A stretch of DNA of 6,835 nucleotides from an uncultured Bacteroidales bacterium (GCA_903873355.1 CAIQOG010000284.1:1-6835); one strand, 5' to 3'; shown: positions 1 through 6,742, counted from the first letter of the stretch. Notes: generated by a model not told the origin, from the sequence alone. Numbers and translations are program-made.

Positions 1-1182
1 CTCCATCAATGGCACATGCTTGTATGCAGCTGCATGATATATTATATCAGGTCTGTACAAATCAATCATGTATTCCATACGTTCTTTGTTTCTAACATCA
101 CCTAAGAAAGCACTGAAATTTTGGTTTAGATATTGTTCTTCCAATTCCAGTTTTAAACTATGCATTGGTGATTCAGCCTGATCTAAAAGAATTAACAATT
201 GAGGTCCGTATTGAATTACCTGACGAACAATTTCACTACCTATTGATCCGGCAGCACCGGTTACTAAAACAACTTTAGATTTAAGTTGCTTTGCAATATT
301 TTCATTCGAAATATCTATTTTAGGTCTTTCCAGTAAATCTTCTATCTGAATGGATTTGATTTGCTTAATAGAAGGCATATCGTTTTGCCAGATACTCATA
401 GGTGGAGATGTCAACACAGAAAGATTATTGTTTAAAAAAATATCCAAATCGGTATTAGGATTAATCTGTGTCATTTTAAGTGGGGAAACAATGATAGCTT
501 TTGCTTTAACAATAACTATTTTTTTAACAACTTCTTCATTCAGCCGATACACTTTCACTCCCATTATTACTTTTTCAGTTGCACTTTTGTCATCATCGAT
601 AAAACCAACCAACTTATATTTATTCTCAGGTGTAGTTCTTAACATTTTAGCAATTCCAATAGCTGCAGACTGAGAACCATAAATCATTACAGGAATTATC
701 TGACCTGAATTTTGACTAAAGTAATCATATAATATTTTAACGGTTAAACGAAGAATAAAAAGTTGCAAAAATGCCAAAACAGCATAGAAAGCTAAAGCCG
801 AATAATAGAAACCTACATAACCACTAAAAAAATAAACAACGAAATTTATTAACGAAACAAATATCACATTAGAAATAACAGCAAGTAACAATTTTGAAGC
901 ATCAACATAACCGGAATACCTGAGAACTCCGGAATAAGTGTGAAACAACCAGAAAAAGACTATTTGAAATCCTATGATAAATCCTACACGTTGAAAAACA
1001 GAAAGGAATCTTTCATCAGGAATTTCTTTATAAATACTGAGTGTTATGTTATATGCAATATAATACGATAATAAGCATAAAAAAATATCAAACAGTAGCA
1101 CAACCCATCTTGGGAGGTATTTCAATGTGGTAAGATGTGAAAAAACATCTGAGTTTAATAAAGAATTAAATTTTTCTTTCAT
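1..1182 (-). CDS. Membrane-anchored FlaA1/WbpM/CapD-type nucleotide-sugar dehydratase/epimerase, N-terminal part (truncated by window edge)
   Basis: The frame is open for 394 codons from the ATG at 1182-1180 to the window edge, so the gene continues to the left. The translation starts MKEKFNSLLNSD. About four hydrophobic, probably membrane-spanning segments follow (roughly residues 25-48, 66-82, 97-119 and 122-147). A CoA-binding-like Rossmann domain comes next (about 163-260, with MIYGSQSAAIGIAKML and VGFIDDD), then the EDLLERPKID linker (281-290). The catalytic extended-SDR domain begins with the NAD(P)-binding TGAAGSIG at 308-315 and includes HAAAYKHVPLME at 383-394. This order is typical of the family that makes 4,6-dehydrated UDP-sugars (for example from UDP-GlcNAc) for capsule, O-antigen or glycoprotein glycans at the inner membrane. 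Family members are usually a little over 600 residues, so about a third is missing, including the expected active-site Lys region. The exact sugar substrate cannot be told. No Shine-Dalgarno precedes the start. Confidence 0.93.
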   Translation of the reverse strand, partial: MKEKFNSLLNSDVFSHLTTLKYLPRWVVLLFDIFLCLLSYYIAYNITLSIYKEIPDERFLSVFQRVGFIIGFQIVFFWLFHTYSGVLRYSGYVDASKLLLAVISNVIFVSLINFVVYFFSGYVGFYYSALAFYAVLAFLQLFILRLTVKILYDYFSQNSGQIIPVMIYGSQSAAIGIAKMLRTTPENKYKLVGFIDDDKSATEKVIMGVKVYRLNEEVVKKIVIVKAKAIIVSPLKMTQINPNTDLDIFLNNNLSVLTSPPMSIWQNDMPSIKQIKSIQIEDLLERPKIDISNENIAKQLKSKVVLVTGAAGSIGSEIVRQVIQYGPQLLILLDQAESPMHSLKLELEEQYLNQNFSAFLGDVRNKERMEYMIDLYRPDIIYHAAAYKHVPLME

Positions 1183-1223
1183 TATCCGAGTTGATTATGA
1201 TAGAAATTAAAACTATCAGGTTG

Positions 1224-1231
1224 CAAAGATA
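1224..1231 (-). promoter_or_regulatory. Putative Bacteroidota sigma-A type promoter (-7 box) for the FlaA1-like gene
   Basis: Read on the minus strand the bases are TATCTTTG, matching the TAnnTTTG -7 consensus of Bacteroidota vegetative promoters. It lies about 40 nt upstream of the ATG at 1182, giving a leader of roughly 35 nt. The expected -33 element (TTTG or TTG) is poor: only a T-rich stretch is present at that distance. The call rests on the -7 box and its position. Confidence 0.5.
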
Positions 1232-1377
1232 AGCTAAAATACGAAAATGATAAAAAATCATTAGACATTAAGCAATAAATCAACTAAAATAATTTTCAAC
1301 AGCTTGATTATCTGAACCTAAATCATTTACAAATAATTAAAATAATGTTAAAACGGCGGATTAAAAATATAAATGTC

Positions 1378-1385
1378 TATCTTTG
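1378..1385 (+). promoter_or_regulatory. Putative Bacteroidota sigma-A type promoter (-7 box) for panB
   Basis: The bases TATCTTTG match TAnnTTTG and end 26 nt before the panB ATG, so the transcript would have a leader of about 20 nt. The -33 region has no clear TTTG. The same octamer faces the other way at 1231-1224 in this intergenic region, which supports a pair of separate divergent promoters. Confidence 0.5.
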
Positions 1386-1411
1386 TCGGCATAATATAAA
1401 GCAAAACACCT

Positions 1412-2230
1412 ATGTCAATACACAGTGAAGATTCCCGTAGAGTTACTACTCACCGATTGATGGAAATGAAAAAACGTGGTGAAAAAATAAGCATGCTCAC
1501 AGCTTATGATTTTACAATGGGAAACATAGTGGATAAAGCCGGAATAGATATTATATTAGTTGGGGATTCTGCTTCAAATGTAATGTGCGGAAACACAACA
1601 ACCCTTCCAATTACGCTGGATCAAATGATTTTTTTCGGGAAATCGGTAGTTCGTGGTGTCAAACGTGCTTTAGTGGTTGTCGACATGCCTTTTGGTAGTT
1701 ACCAAGGTAATTCAAAAGAAGCACTTGCATCAGCCATTCGGATAATGAAAGAAACACATTGCGATTGCCTCAAACTTGAGGGTGGTGAGGAAGTTCTGGA
1801 ATCGGTTAAACGAATTCTAACCGCCGGAATTCCTGTAATGGGGCATTTGGGATTAATGCCTCAATCCATTAATAAATATGGTTCATATACAGTACGTGCA
1901 AAAGAGGAAGCCGAAGCAGAGAAACTCATTAAAGATGCTCATTTACTTGAAGAAGCAGGCTGTTTCGCTTTAGTACTTGAAAAAATCCCTGCAAAACTGG
2001 CTCAACAAGTTGCTGCTGAACTTACTATTCCTGTTATCGGGATTGGTGCAGGTGGCGGAGTTGATGGACAAGTACTGGTTCTGCACGATATGCTTGGTCT
2101 CACACAGGACTTTTCACCACGATTCTTACGTCGTTATGCAAATATCCAAAACATAATGAATGAGGCTATTGAGCATTATGTTGAAGATGTGAAATCAGGT
2201 GATTTTCCGAGTGAAAAGGAACAGTATTAA
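1412..2230 (+). CDS. panB: 3-methyl-2-oxobutanoate hydroxymethyltransferase (ketopantoate hydroxymethyltransferase)
   Basis: PanB transfers a hydroxymethyl group from 5,10-methylene-tetrahydrofolate to 3-methyl-2-oxobutanoate, giving ketopantoate, the first committed step to pantothenate and CoA in the cytoplasm. The 272-residue product is close to the usual length (about 264 in E. coli) and appears full length. Aligned by motif to the E. coli enzyme, the metal-binding acids are all present: Asp52 in LVGDSAS, Asp91 in DMPFGSY and Glu123 in KLEGG. The catalytic Glu190 sits in LVLEKIP. The substrate-loop motifs MLTAYDF (28-34), GHLGLMPQS (144-152) and [22 protein letters not shown] (209-230) are also intact. 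The ATG at 1412 gives the normal N-terminus and has no Shine-Dalgarno. No other pan gene is in the window; the gene looks monocistronic, ending at the terminator 2 nt after its stop. Confidence 0.97.
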   Translation: MSIHSEDSRRVTTHRLMEMKKRGEKISMLTAYDFTMGNIVDKAGIDIILVGDSASNVMCGNTTTLPITLDQMIFFGKSVVRGVKRALVVVDMPFGSYQGNSKEALASAIRIMKETHCDCLKLEGGEEVLESVKRILTAGIPVMGHLGLMPQSINKYGSYTVRAKEEAEAEKLIKDAHLLEEAGCFALVLEKIPAKLAQQVAAELTIPVIGIGAGGGVDGQVLVLHDMLGLTQDFSPRFLRRYANIQNIMNEAIEHYVEDVKSGDFPSEKEQY

Positions 2231-2231
2231 T

Positions 2232-2267
2232 AAAAAATCCGGTGAATTCAACTTCACCGGATTTTTT
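2232..2267. terminator. Bidirectional intrinsic terminator between panB and prmA
   Basis: The arms at 2232-2246 (AAAAAATCCGGTGAA) and 2253-2267 are perfect reverse complements over 15 bp around a 6-nt TTCAAC loop. There is an A-run on one side and a T-run on the other, so the transcript from either strand gives a GC-containing stem followed by U residues. It fits in the 39-nt gap between the convergent stops of panB (2230) and prmA (2270). Confidence 0.93.
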
Positions 2268-2269
2268 TA

Positions 2270-3109
2270 TTATTGTTTTATTGTCCTGACAACCACCCAA
2301 TTATTCTTTTCATGAAATTCAGTCAATCTCAATCCGTTTCTGTTGGCTTCTGCTTCAATGATAGGAATATCCTCCTTATAGAATCCGCTCATAAATAGTT
2401 CTCCACCAACACTCAGACATGAAGCATAACTTTCCATATCAGCCAGCAAAATATTGCGGTTAATATTGGCTAAGATAATATCAAAATGTAACCCGTCAAG
2501 CAATTCCGCTCCTCCCAGTTTAACATTTATATTACTGATTTTATTGTTTGATATATTTTCCACAGAATTTTCAGTACACCAGGTATCAATATCAATTGCA
2601 GTTATTCTTTCAGCCCCTTTCATTGAAGCTAGAATAGCAAGAACAGCAGTACCACAACCCATATCGAGGAGTATTCTACCTGCAAGATTCATTTTTAAAA
2701 TCTCTGCAATAACCAGACTTGTGGTTTCGTGATGACCTGTACCAAAAGCCATTTTGGGGTCAATGACAATATCATATTTTGTTTTGGGAACGTTTTTGTG
2801 AAATGTGCTATGTATAACACATTCATCACCAATAACTATTGGTTCAAAATAGTATTTTTCCCATTCCTCATTCCAGTTTTTTGATTCAATTTTTGAAAAT
2901 GTATAGTTGATATTGGCTTCGAAAGGAAAATCATCCAACAAGACTTTTAGTTTCGATTCAAGAAAATGATTTTCAGTAATATAGGCATTCAGGGTTTCCT
3001 CTGAGTTTGAAAAACTCTCAAAACCTATCTCACCAAGCTCTTCGACTAACAAATCTGAAATATATTCCTCGAAAGGCTCAATAAAAAAACGGACTTCGAA
3101 ATAATTCAT
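2270..3109 (-). CDS. prmA: Ribosomal protein L11 methyltransferase
   Basis: PrmA is a cytoplasmic SAM-dependent enzyme that trimethylates ribosomal protein L11. The 279-residue product has the two-part family layout. A small N-terminal substrate-binding domain (about 1-90) runs through a linker containing WNEEWEKYY (79-87) into a class I methyltransferase domain. That domain carries DPKMAFGTGHHETT (117-130, the PrmA signature), motif I LLDMGCGTAVLAILA (147-161), the acidic AIDID (171-175) that contacts SAM ribose, and ILANINRNIL (212-221), the family's post-IV motif. The ATG at 3109 is chosen because the only in-frame extension upstream starts at a TTG (3118) adding three residues, and MNYFEV is a normal family N-terminus. 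It converges on panB and shares its terminator. Confidence 0.96.
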   Translation of the reverse strand: MNYFEVRFFIEPFEEYISDLLVEELGEIGFESFSNSEETLNAYITENHFLESKLKVLLDDFPFEANINYTFSKIESKNWNEEWEKYYFEPIVIGDECVIHSTFHKNVPKTKYDIVIDPKMAFGTGHHETTSLVIAEILKMNLAGRILLDMGCGTAVLAILASMKGAERITAIDIDTWCTENSVENISNNKISNINVKLGGAELLDGLHFDIILANINRNILLADMESYASCLSVGGELFMSGFYKEDIPIIEAEANRNGLRLTEFHEKNNWVVVRTIKQ

Positions 3110-3220
3110 AATAATCAACTACGTTAATGTTTTACTATAAACAACCAATTAAATGAAAATAATAACTTGCTTTATACAAAGATTTTATTTGTACGAAAAA
3201 ATGCGTTATTTTTGAATATG

Positions 3221-3228
3221 CAAATATA
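3221..3228 (-). promoter_or_regulatory. Possible -7 box for prmA
   Basis: On the minus strand the bases read TATATTTG, matching TAnnTTTG. The implied leader to the ATG at 3109 is about 105 nt, which is long. A weaker, closer octamer, AATCTTTG (3184-3177, minus), has one mismatch. The region is AT-rich, so chance matches are likely and either could be the true site. Confidence 0.3.
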
Positions 3229-3258
3229 CAAATTTTGATACGATAATCAAGGATTGTT

Positions 3259-3274
3259 GATAATTTGAATTATC
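3259..3274. repeat. Perfect 7+7 palindrome upstream of the sigma-54 promoter (candidate operator)
   Basis: GATAATT (3259-3265) and AATTATC (3268-3274) are exact reverse complements separated by TG. The 3' arm ends 6 nt before the -24 element. The TTGATA that opens the site (3257-3262) is repeated 22 bp upstream (3235-3240), about two helical turns away, where TTGAT (3235-3239) faces ATCAA (3246-3250). The symmetry suits a dimeric DNA-binding protein, but no known regulator motif is recognised and AT-rich palindromes arise easily. Confidence 0.4.
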
Positions 3275-3280
3275 TTTCAA

Positions 3281-3296
3281 TGGCACGATTCTTGCA
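3281..3296 (+). promoter_or_regulatory. Sigma-54 (RpoN) -24/-12 promoter for the exported protein / FadL-like unit
   Basis: The bases TGGCACGATTCTTGCA match the sigma-54 consensus TGGCACG-N4-TTGCW at every defined position. The invariant GG at 3282-3283 and GC at 3294-3295 are in the required spacing (the second G of GG and the C of GC are 12 bp apart). Transcription would start near 3307, giving a leader of about 47 nt before the ATG at 3354. No TAnnTTTG box lies at a suitable place close to the gene. Such promoters need an ATP-driven enhancer-binding activator, usually bound upstream, so the gene should be conditionally expressed. The activator is not in the window. Confidence 0.85.
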
Positions 3297-3340
3297 TATT
3301 TACAAAAAGAAAAAAATCACTAGAAAGACCAATTAAAAAT

Positions 3341-3345
3341 AGGAG
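3341..3345 (+). promoter_or_regulatory. Strong Shine-Dalgarno for the exported low-complexity protein
   Basis: AGGAG is 8 nt before the ATG at 3354, near-ideal spacing. It fixes the start and stands out here because panB, prmA and the FlaA1-like gene have no comparable site. Confidence 0.7.
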
Positions 3346-3353
3346 ATAATATC

Positions 3354-4937
3354 ATGAAACACTTCACATTACTAAGCTTATTGACTTTGGCAATCCCACT
3401 TATATTAACAGGTCAAAATCAAAACGAAATTATTGATGACGTTTACTTTACACCGTCCATTCAGGCTACTATAATGAAAACAAATTCCAACAAAGCTCCT
3501 GAAAAACACATAAATAATAGCCCTCGTCCGAATTATAAAAATGGTACAAAGGAAATTGTTTTTAAAGAAAGACAGGTAAAGTATCCGACTATAATCAGAG
3601 ATACGGTTTTTGCCGATGGTAAGTCACCTGATGGTTATGCAATTCATTCCGGTAATTTTGATATAAAATCCTATGATGGTCGAACAAATCCGGTGTATTT
3701 ACACGATACGATTTATTCCGAAGGAACAGCAAATATTGAGAATGATAATTATGAAAATCAGGAAAGTGGGCATTATCTGAACGGTTTTAACGGAAGTGAA
3801 TCGGACAAAGAATATGCAGAACGTATCCGAAGATTTCATAACCCTAAATATACCATTTTCATTGGCGACCCCAGATATAACGATATTTATTTCCTCAATA
3901 GTAGTGACTGGAATGTCTATGTTGATGATTCTTATGCTTACGTAACCCCGACATGGACAAACCCTTACTGGTGGAATTATAGTATTAATCCATATGGATA
4001 CGGTTATGGCTTTGGTAGCTGGGGACATGGGTGGAATTCACCATATTATGGTTTTGGTGGAATGTATAACAACTGGTATGGTTACGACAGCTTCTATGGT
4101 TATGGAGGAATGTACGGATATGGAAATTACTGGGATCCATACGTATACTCCGGATATTATGGCTACGGGGGTTATGGGGGATTCTATGGAAATGGAGGCT
4201 ATTATGGAGGTTTATCGGGCAATATCAGGAAGAACTATAATGAAGGCACAAGACGTACTTCATCCAATTATTCAACCGACAACAGCGGACGATTAGGTGG
4301 TACAAGATCAGCCGCAGGAAGCAGTTCTGCCACTGTGAATTCTGGTGGTTTGATTAGTTCGCGTAACCAGTACACAATGGTAAGCGGTTCTGGGGCAAAC
4401 AATGGATCAATAACACGTACAACTTCAAACTCTGGTACAAGATTTGTGTCGAATCCTTCAAATGGAATCGGAGTGGTTAGAAATACAACTAATCGCGGTA
4501 TAAGCAATTCAAACCCCGGTAATAGTTATTCAAATTATAATTCCACTACCCGTTCTTCAACAACTTCGGGAATGAATATCAATACAAGCCCGAGAACTTA
4601 TACAGCGACTTCAAACAGTGTTCCAACAAGCGGAAACTACACGTCGCGTGATAATAATAGCTCCTCTACGGTTTCAAGTTTCAGAAATACAAATCCGACA
4701 ATCACTCGTTCTTCAGGAACAACAACCTCACCTTCGAGGGGAAATTATTCTTCAGGAAATTCTCAATCAAGCGTTACGCGTAGCACCCCAACTTATTCAA
4801 CACCAAGTTCCTCTTCTTATTCCAGCGGAAGCAGTTCTTCATACAGTAACGGAAACTCAAGTTCAAGTTCCGGAAATAGCAGTTCGGGTGGTGGAAGTCG
4901 ATCATCAAGCAGTTCCAACAGTGGAGGCAGAAGATAA
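3354..4937 (+). CDS. Exported low-complexity protein of unknown function: Gly/Tyr/Trp-rich middle, Ser/Asn/Arg tail
   Basis: I do not recognise a characterised family. The 527-residue product opens with a signal peptide (MKHFTLLSLLTLAIPLILTG, cleavage probably near residue 20). There is no Cys anywhere, so it is not a lipoprotein and has no disulfides. Residues 21-150 are ordinary polar sequence. Residues 150-203 (KEYAERIRRFHNPKY, then FIGDPRYNDIYF and SSDWNVYVDDSYAYVTP) look like the one compact conserved-type segment. Residues 204-287 are dense in Gly, Tyr and Trp, with GGMY twice. Residues 290-527 are Ser/Asn/Thr/Gly with 20 Arg, a single Lys (293) and only three acids (297, 309, 433), so strongly basic and probably disordered. 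There is no recognisable type IX sorting domain. It is likely periplasmic or on the cell surface. It is the first gene behind the sigma-54 promoter and precedes a FadL-like barrel by 51 nt with no terminator, so co-expression is likely. Confidence 0.85.
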   Translation: MKHFTLLSLLTLAIPLILTGQNQNEIIDDVYFTPSIQATIMKTNSNKAPEKHINNSPRPNYKNGTKEIVFKERQVKYPTIIRDTVFADGKSPDGYAIHSGNFDIKSYDGRTNPVYLHDTIYSEGTANIENDNYENQESGHYLNGFNGSESDKEYAERIRRFHNPKYTIFIGDPRYNDIYFLNSSDWNVYVDDSYAYVTPTWTNPYWWNYSINPYGYGYGFGSWGHGWNSPYYGFGGMYNNWYGYDSFYGYGGMYGYGNYWDPYVYSGYYGYGGYGGFYGNGGYYGGLSGNIRKNYNEGTRRTSSNYSTDNSGRLGGTRSAAGSSSATVNSGGLISSRNQYTMVSGSGANNGSITRTTSNSGTRFVSNPSNGIGVVRNTTNRGISNSNPGNSYSNYNSTTRSSTTSGMNINTSPRTYTATSNSVPTSGNYTSRDNNSSSTVSSFRNTNPTITRSSGTTTSPSRGNYSSGNSQSSVTRSTPTYSTPSSSSYSSGSSSSYSNGNSSSSSGNSSSGGGSRSSSSSNSGGRR

Positions 4938-4988
4938 TTTTTAAGGAACAAATATGATTCCGGTTTTTTACATTTAAATTTGACGAAT

Positions 4989-6650
4989 ATGAAAAAGATG
5001 ATATTAGCACTGATTGCTCTGATTTATGGAACATTCTTGTTAGCACAGACAGAATTTGATGCACAAAAATTAATTCAGCCGGATATAATTGGTACTGCTA
5101 GGTACATGGGAATGGCCGGTGCGTTTGGTGCATTAGGTGGCGATGCTTCAGCCATAAAAGACAATCCTGGTGGTTTGGCTATATACAGAAGTTCTGAAAT
5201 TACCGGAACGATGAATTTAATGTACCAATCCAGCAGCTCTGACTGGAACGGAACAAGTGCCAATGATAATTTATTAAATCTTGGATTCAACAATTTCTCT
5301 TATATATTGGCTAAACCTACTTACAGAAGTGAAACAGGAAATACAGGATTATTAAGTTCAAACTGGTCATTTAGTTACAACCGCTTAAAGTGTTTTGATC
5401 GTAATTCAACAATTAACACCAAAAATTCAGCATCATCTATCACCGATTACATGAGCTATTTCACCGGAAATATTAAAGGCGGAGATTTGAGTAGTTCTGA
5501 TTATCGTTACGATCCGTATAACAACGGTGATGTTCCATGGATTTCAGTAATTGGTTCTAATAGTCATGTAATAGACGAAACGGTCAGTCCTATTAGTCCC
5601 GGCAGCAAGGACTCAATAAGTTCCTGGTCTTCTTCCTTGTTGACCGGACAATTAGTTTCGCCTTCATTCAGCGTGCAGGAAAGAGGTTCGATAGACGAAT
5701 ATTCAATAGGTTGGGCAGGAAATTACAGCAATAAACTGTTTATTGGAATTAATGCAAATTTTCAATCGATAAATTACAGCATGAACAGTCAGTACAAAGA
5801 GTATTTTGGAAATAACCGGGGAATGACTTTAAGCAGCTCATTAGCAACTACCGGCGTTGGATTTAATTTAAATATGGGGTTAATTTACCGACCGGTTGAT
5901 ATGTTCAGACTCGGTTTTGCAGTACACTCACCAACAGTTTATGATTTAAGCGACACTAATTCTGCAAATATGGATTATTATATCGACTATACAACAAAAA
6001 GCACATCAACAACAAGTACACTTAGCGGTAATTTCGACACACCATCATTCACAAAAACATATTTAATGGCCACACCCTGGAAAATTAATGCCAGTGCTGC
6101 ATTTATTCTTGGCAAAAAAGGATTGATTAGTGCTGAATATGTACGTGATTTAAGCACATCTACAAATTATATTGACAAATTGGATAATCAAGATTATAGT
6201 AAAACAAAATTCGACTCTGAAAATGCGGGTATGAAATCAGTCCTTAAAGATGTTCAGACAATTAAAATAGGACTAGAATATAAATACACACCCAATTTGG
6301 CAATAAGACTCGGATATGCAAATATGTCAGCCGGAACAAATCCTTTGGCAGATTTATTGTTGCAACCCAACACAACCAGAACCGATGTACACTATTTTAT
6401 AAATAATCAAACCAACTTTATCAGTGCAGGAATTGGTTATCGTGAATCAAACTGTTATATGGATTTGGCTTATGTAAATAAAACTGTAAATGAGACTTTC
6501 TATGCTTATAATTCATTTGCAGGTGACTTACTGACAATTATGCAAAATCGTTTTCCAACTGAAACAAATTCGGATAATCTCAAAGTTAAACCTGCCAACG
6601 TAAACACGATGTCCAACAATCTGGTATTTACCATCGGTTTAAAATTTTGA
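4989..6650 (+). CDS. FadL/OmpP1/TodX-family outer-membrane beta-barrel protein
   Basis: The 553-residue product has a clear signal peptide: Lys2-Lys3, a hydrophobic core at 4-18 and a likely cut after Ala19 in LLA-QTEF. The N-terminal segment at 37-72 is typical of Bacteroidota OmpP1/FadL proteins: ARYMGMAGAFGALGGD, then AIKDNPGGLAIYRSSEIT. The rest alternates polar and hydrophobic residues in strand-like runs, including SWSFSYNRL, FSVQERGSIDEYSIGWAG, KIGLEYKYTPNLAIRLGYA and FISAGIGYRESNCYMDLAYV. The chain ends in NNLVFTIGLKF, with the C-terminal Phe used as a BAM assembly signal. FadL relatives pass long-chain fatty acids or other hydrophobic compounds across the outer membrane; many Bacteroidota members carry only a generic transporter label and the substrate cannot be inferred. 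A TTG at 4980 is in frame, but the ATG at 4989 gives the standard signal peptide. Probably co-transcribed with the gene before it. Confidence 0.9.
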   Translation: MKKMILALIALIYGTFLLAQTEFDAQKLIQPDIIGTARYMGMAGAFGALGGDASAIKDNPGGLAIYRSSEITGTMNLMYQSSSSDWNGTSANDNLLNLGFNNFSYILAKPTYRSETGNTGLLSSNWSFSYNRLKCFDRNSTINTKNSASSITDYMSYFTGNIKGGDLSSSDYRYDPYNNGDVPWISVIGSNSHVIDETVSPISPGSKDSISSWSSSLLTGQLVSPSFSVQERGSIDEYSIGWAGNYSNKLFIGINANFQSINYSMNSQYKEYFGNNRGMTLSSSLATTGVGFNLNMGLIYRPVDMFRLGFAVHSPTVYDLSDTNSANMDYYIDYTTKSTSTTSTLSGNFDTPSFTKTYLMATPWKINASAAFILGKKGLISAEYVRDLSTSTNYIDKLDNQDYSKTKFDSENAGMKSVLKDVQTIKIGLEYKYTPNLAIRLGYANMSAGTNPLADLLLQPNTTRTDVHYFINNQTNFISAGIGYRESNCYMDLAYVNKTVNETFYAYNSFAGDLLTIMQNRFPTETNSDNLKVKPANVNTMSNNLVFTIGLKF

Positions 6651-6704
6651 TTTTTGATTATATAGATTTTGATTTTTTGCAACAAAAGGCCGGCTATGAA
6701 CTGT

Positions 6705-6736
6705 ACCCCAAAAGTTAGACAAATAACTTTTGGGGT
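6705..6736 (+). terminator. Perfect hairpin at the IS left end (terminator-like)
   Basis: ACCCCAAAAGTTA (6705-6717) and TAACTTTTGGGGT (6724-6736) pair perfectly over 13 bp around a GACAAA loop, followed by ATTTTT. It could stop transcription entering the IS from the host genes to its left, and could also serve as terminator for the FadL-like gene. The left arm overlaps the terminal repeat itself. It ends 6 nt before the transposase ATG. Confidence 0.65.
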
Positions 6737-6742
6737 ATTTTT

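Noticed and set aside
350..673. Plus-strand 107-codon open frame with hydrophobic stretches
   Set aside because: It lies wholly antisense to the well-supported FlaA1-like gene, has no promoter or ribosome site, and its composition is explained by the opposite coding strand.
2454..2732. Plus-strand 92-codon frame within prmA
   Set aside because: Antisense to conserved PrmA motifs; no independent support.
3207..3214. TATTTTTG as a second, vegetative promoter for the exported protein
   Set aside because: The TTTG upstream (3188-3191) leaves only 15 nt between the boxes, and the leader would be about 130 nt. The sigma-54 site is a much better fit, though a minor second promoter is not excluded.
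3994..4296. Met-rich 100-codon frame, and other open frames inside 3699-5064 on both strands
   Set aside because: These are shadows of the Gly/Tyr and Ser/Asn-rich coding sequence, whose biased codons suppress stops in other frames. None has its own start signals or a recognisable protein pattern.
4218..4937. Repetitive Ser/Gly codon tracts as a CRISPR array or DNA repeat
   Set aside because: The repeats are irregular in length and spacing and follow one open reading frame; they are protein low complexity, not a DNA array.
3354..4937. Exported protein as a type IX secretion substrate
   Set aside because: The C-terminus is pure Ser/Asn/Gly/Arg (ending SSSNSGGRR) with no beta-sandwich sorting domain of the usual kind.
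4975..4982. TAAATTTG, a TAnnTTTG match just before the FadL-like gene
   Set aside because: Transcription would begin at or inside the start codon (4989), there is no -33 element, and such octamers are frequent in AT-rich DNA. Co-transcription with the upstream gene is the simpler reading.
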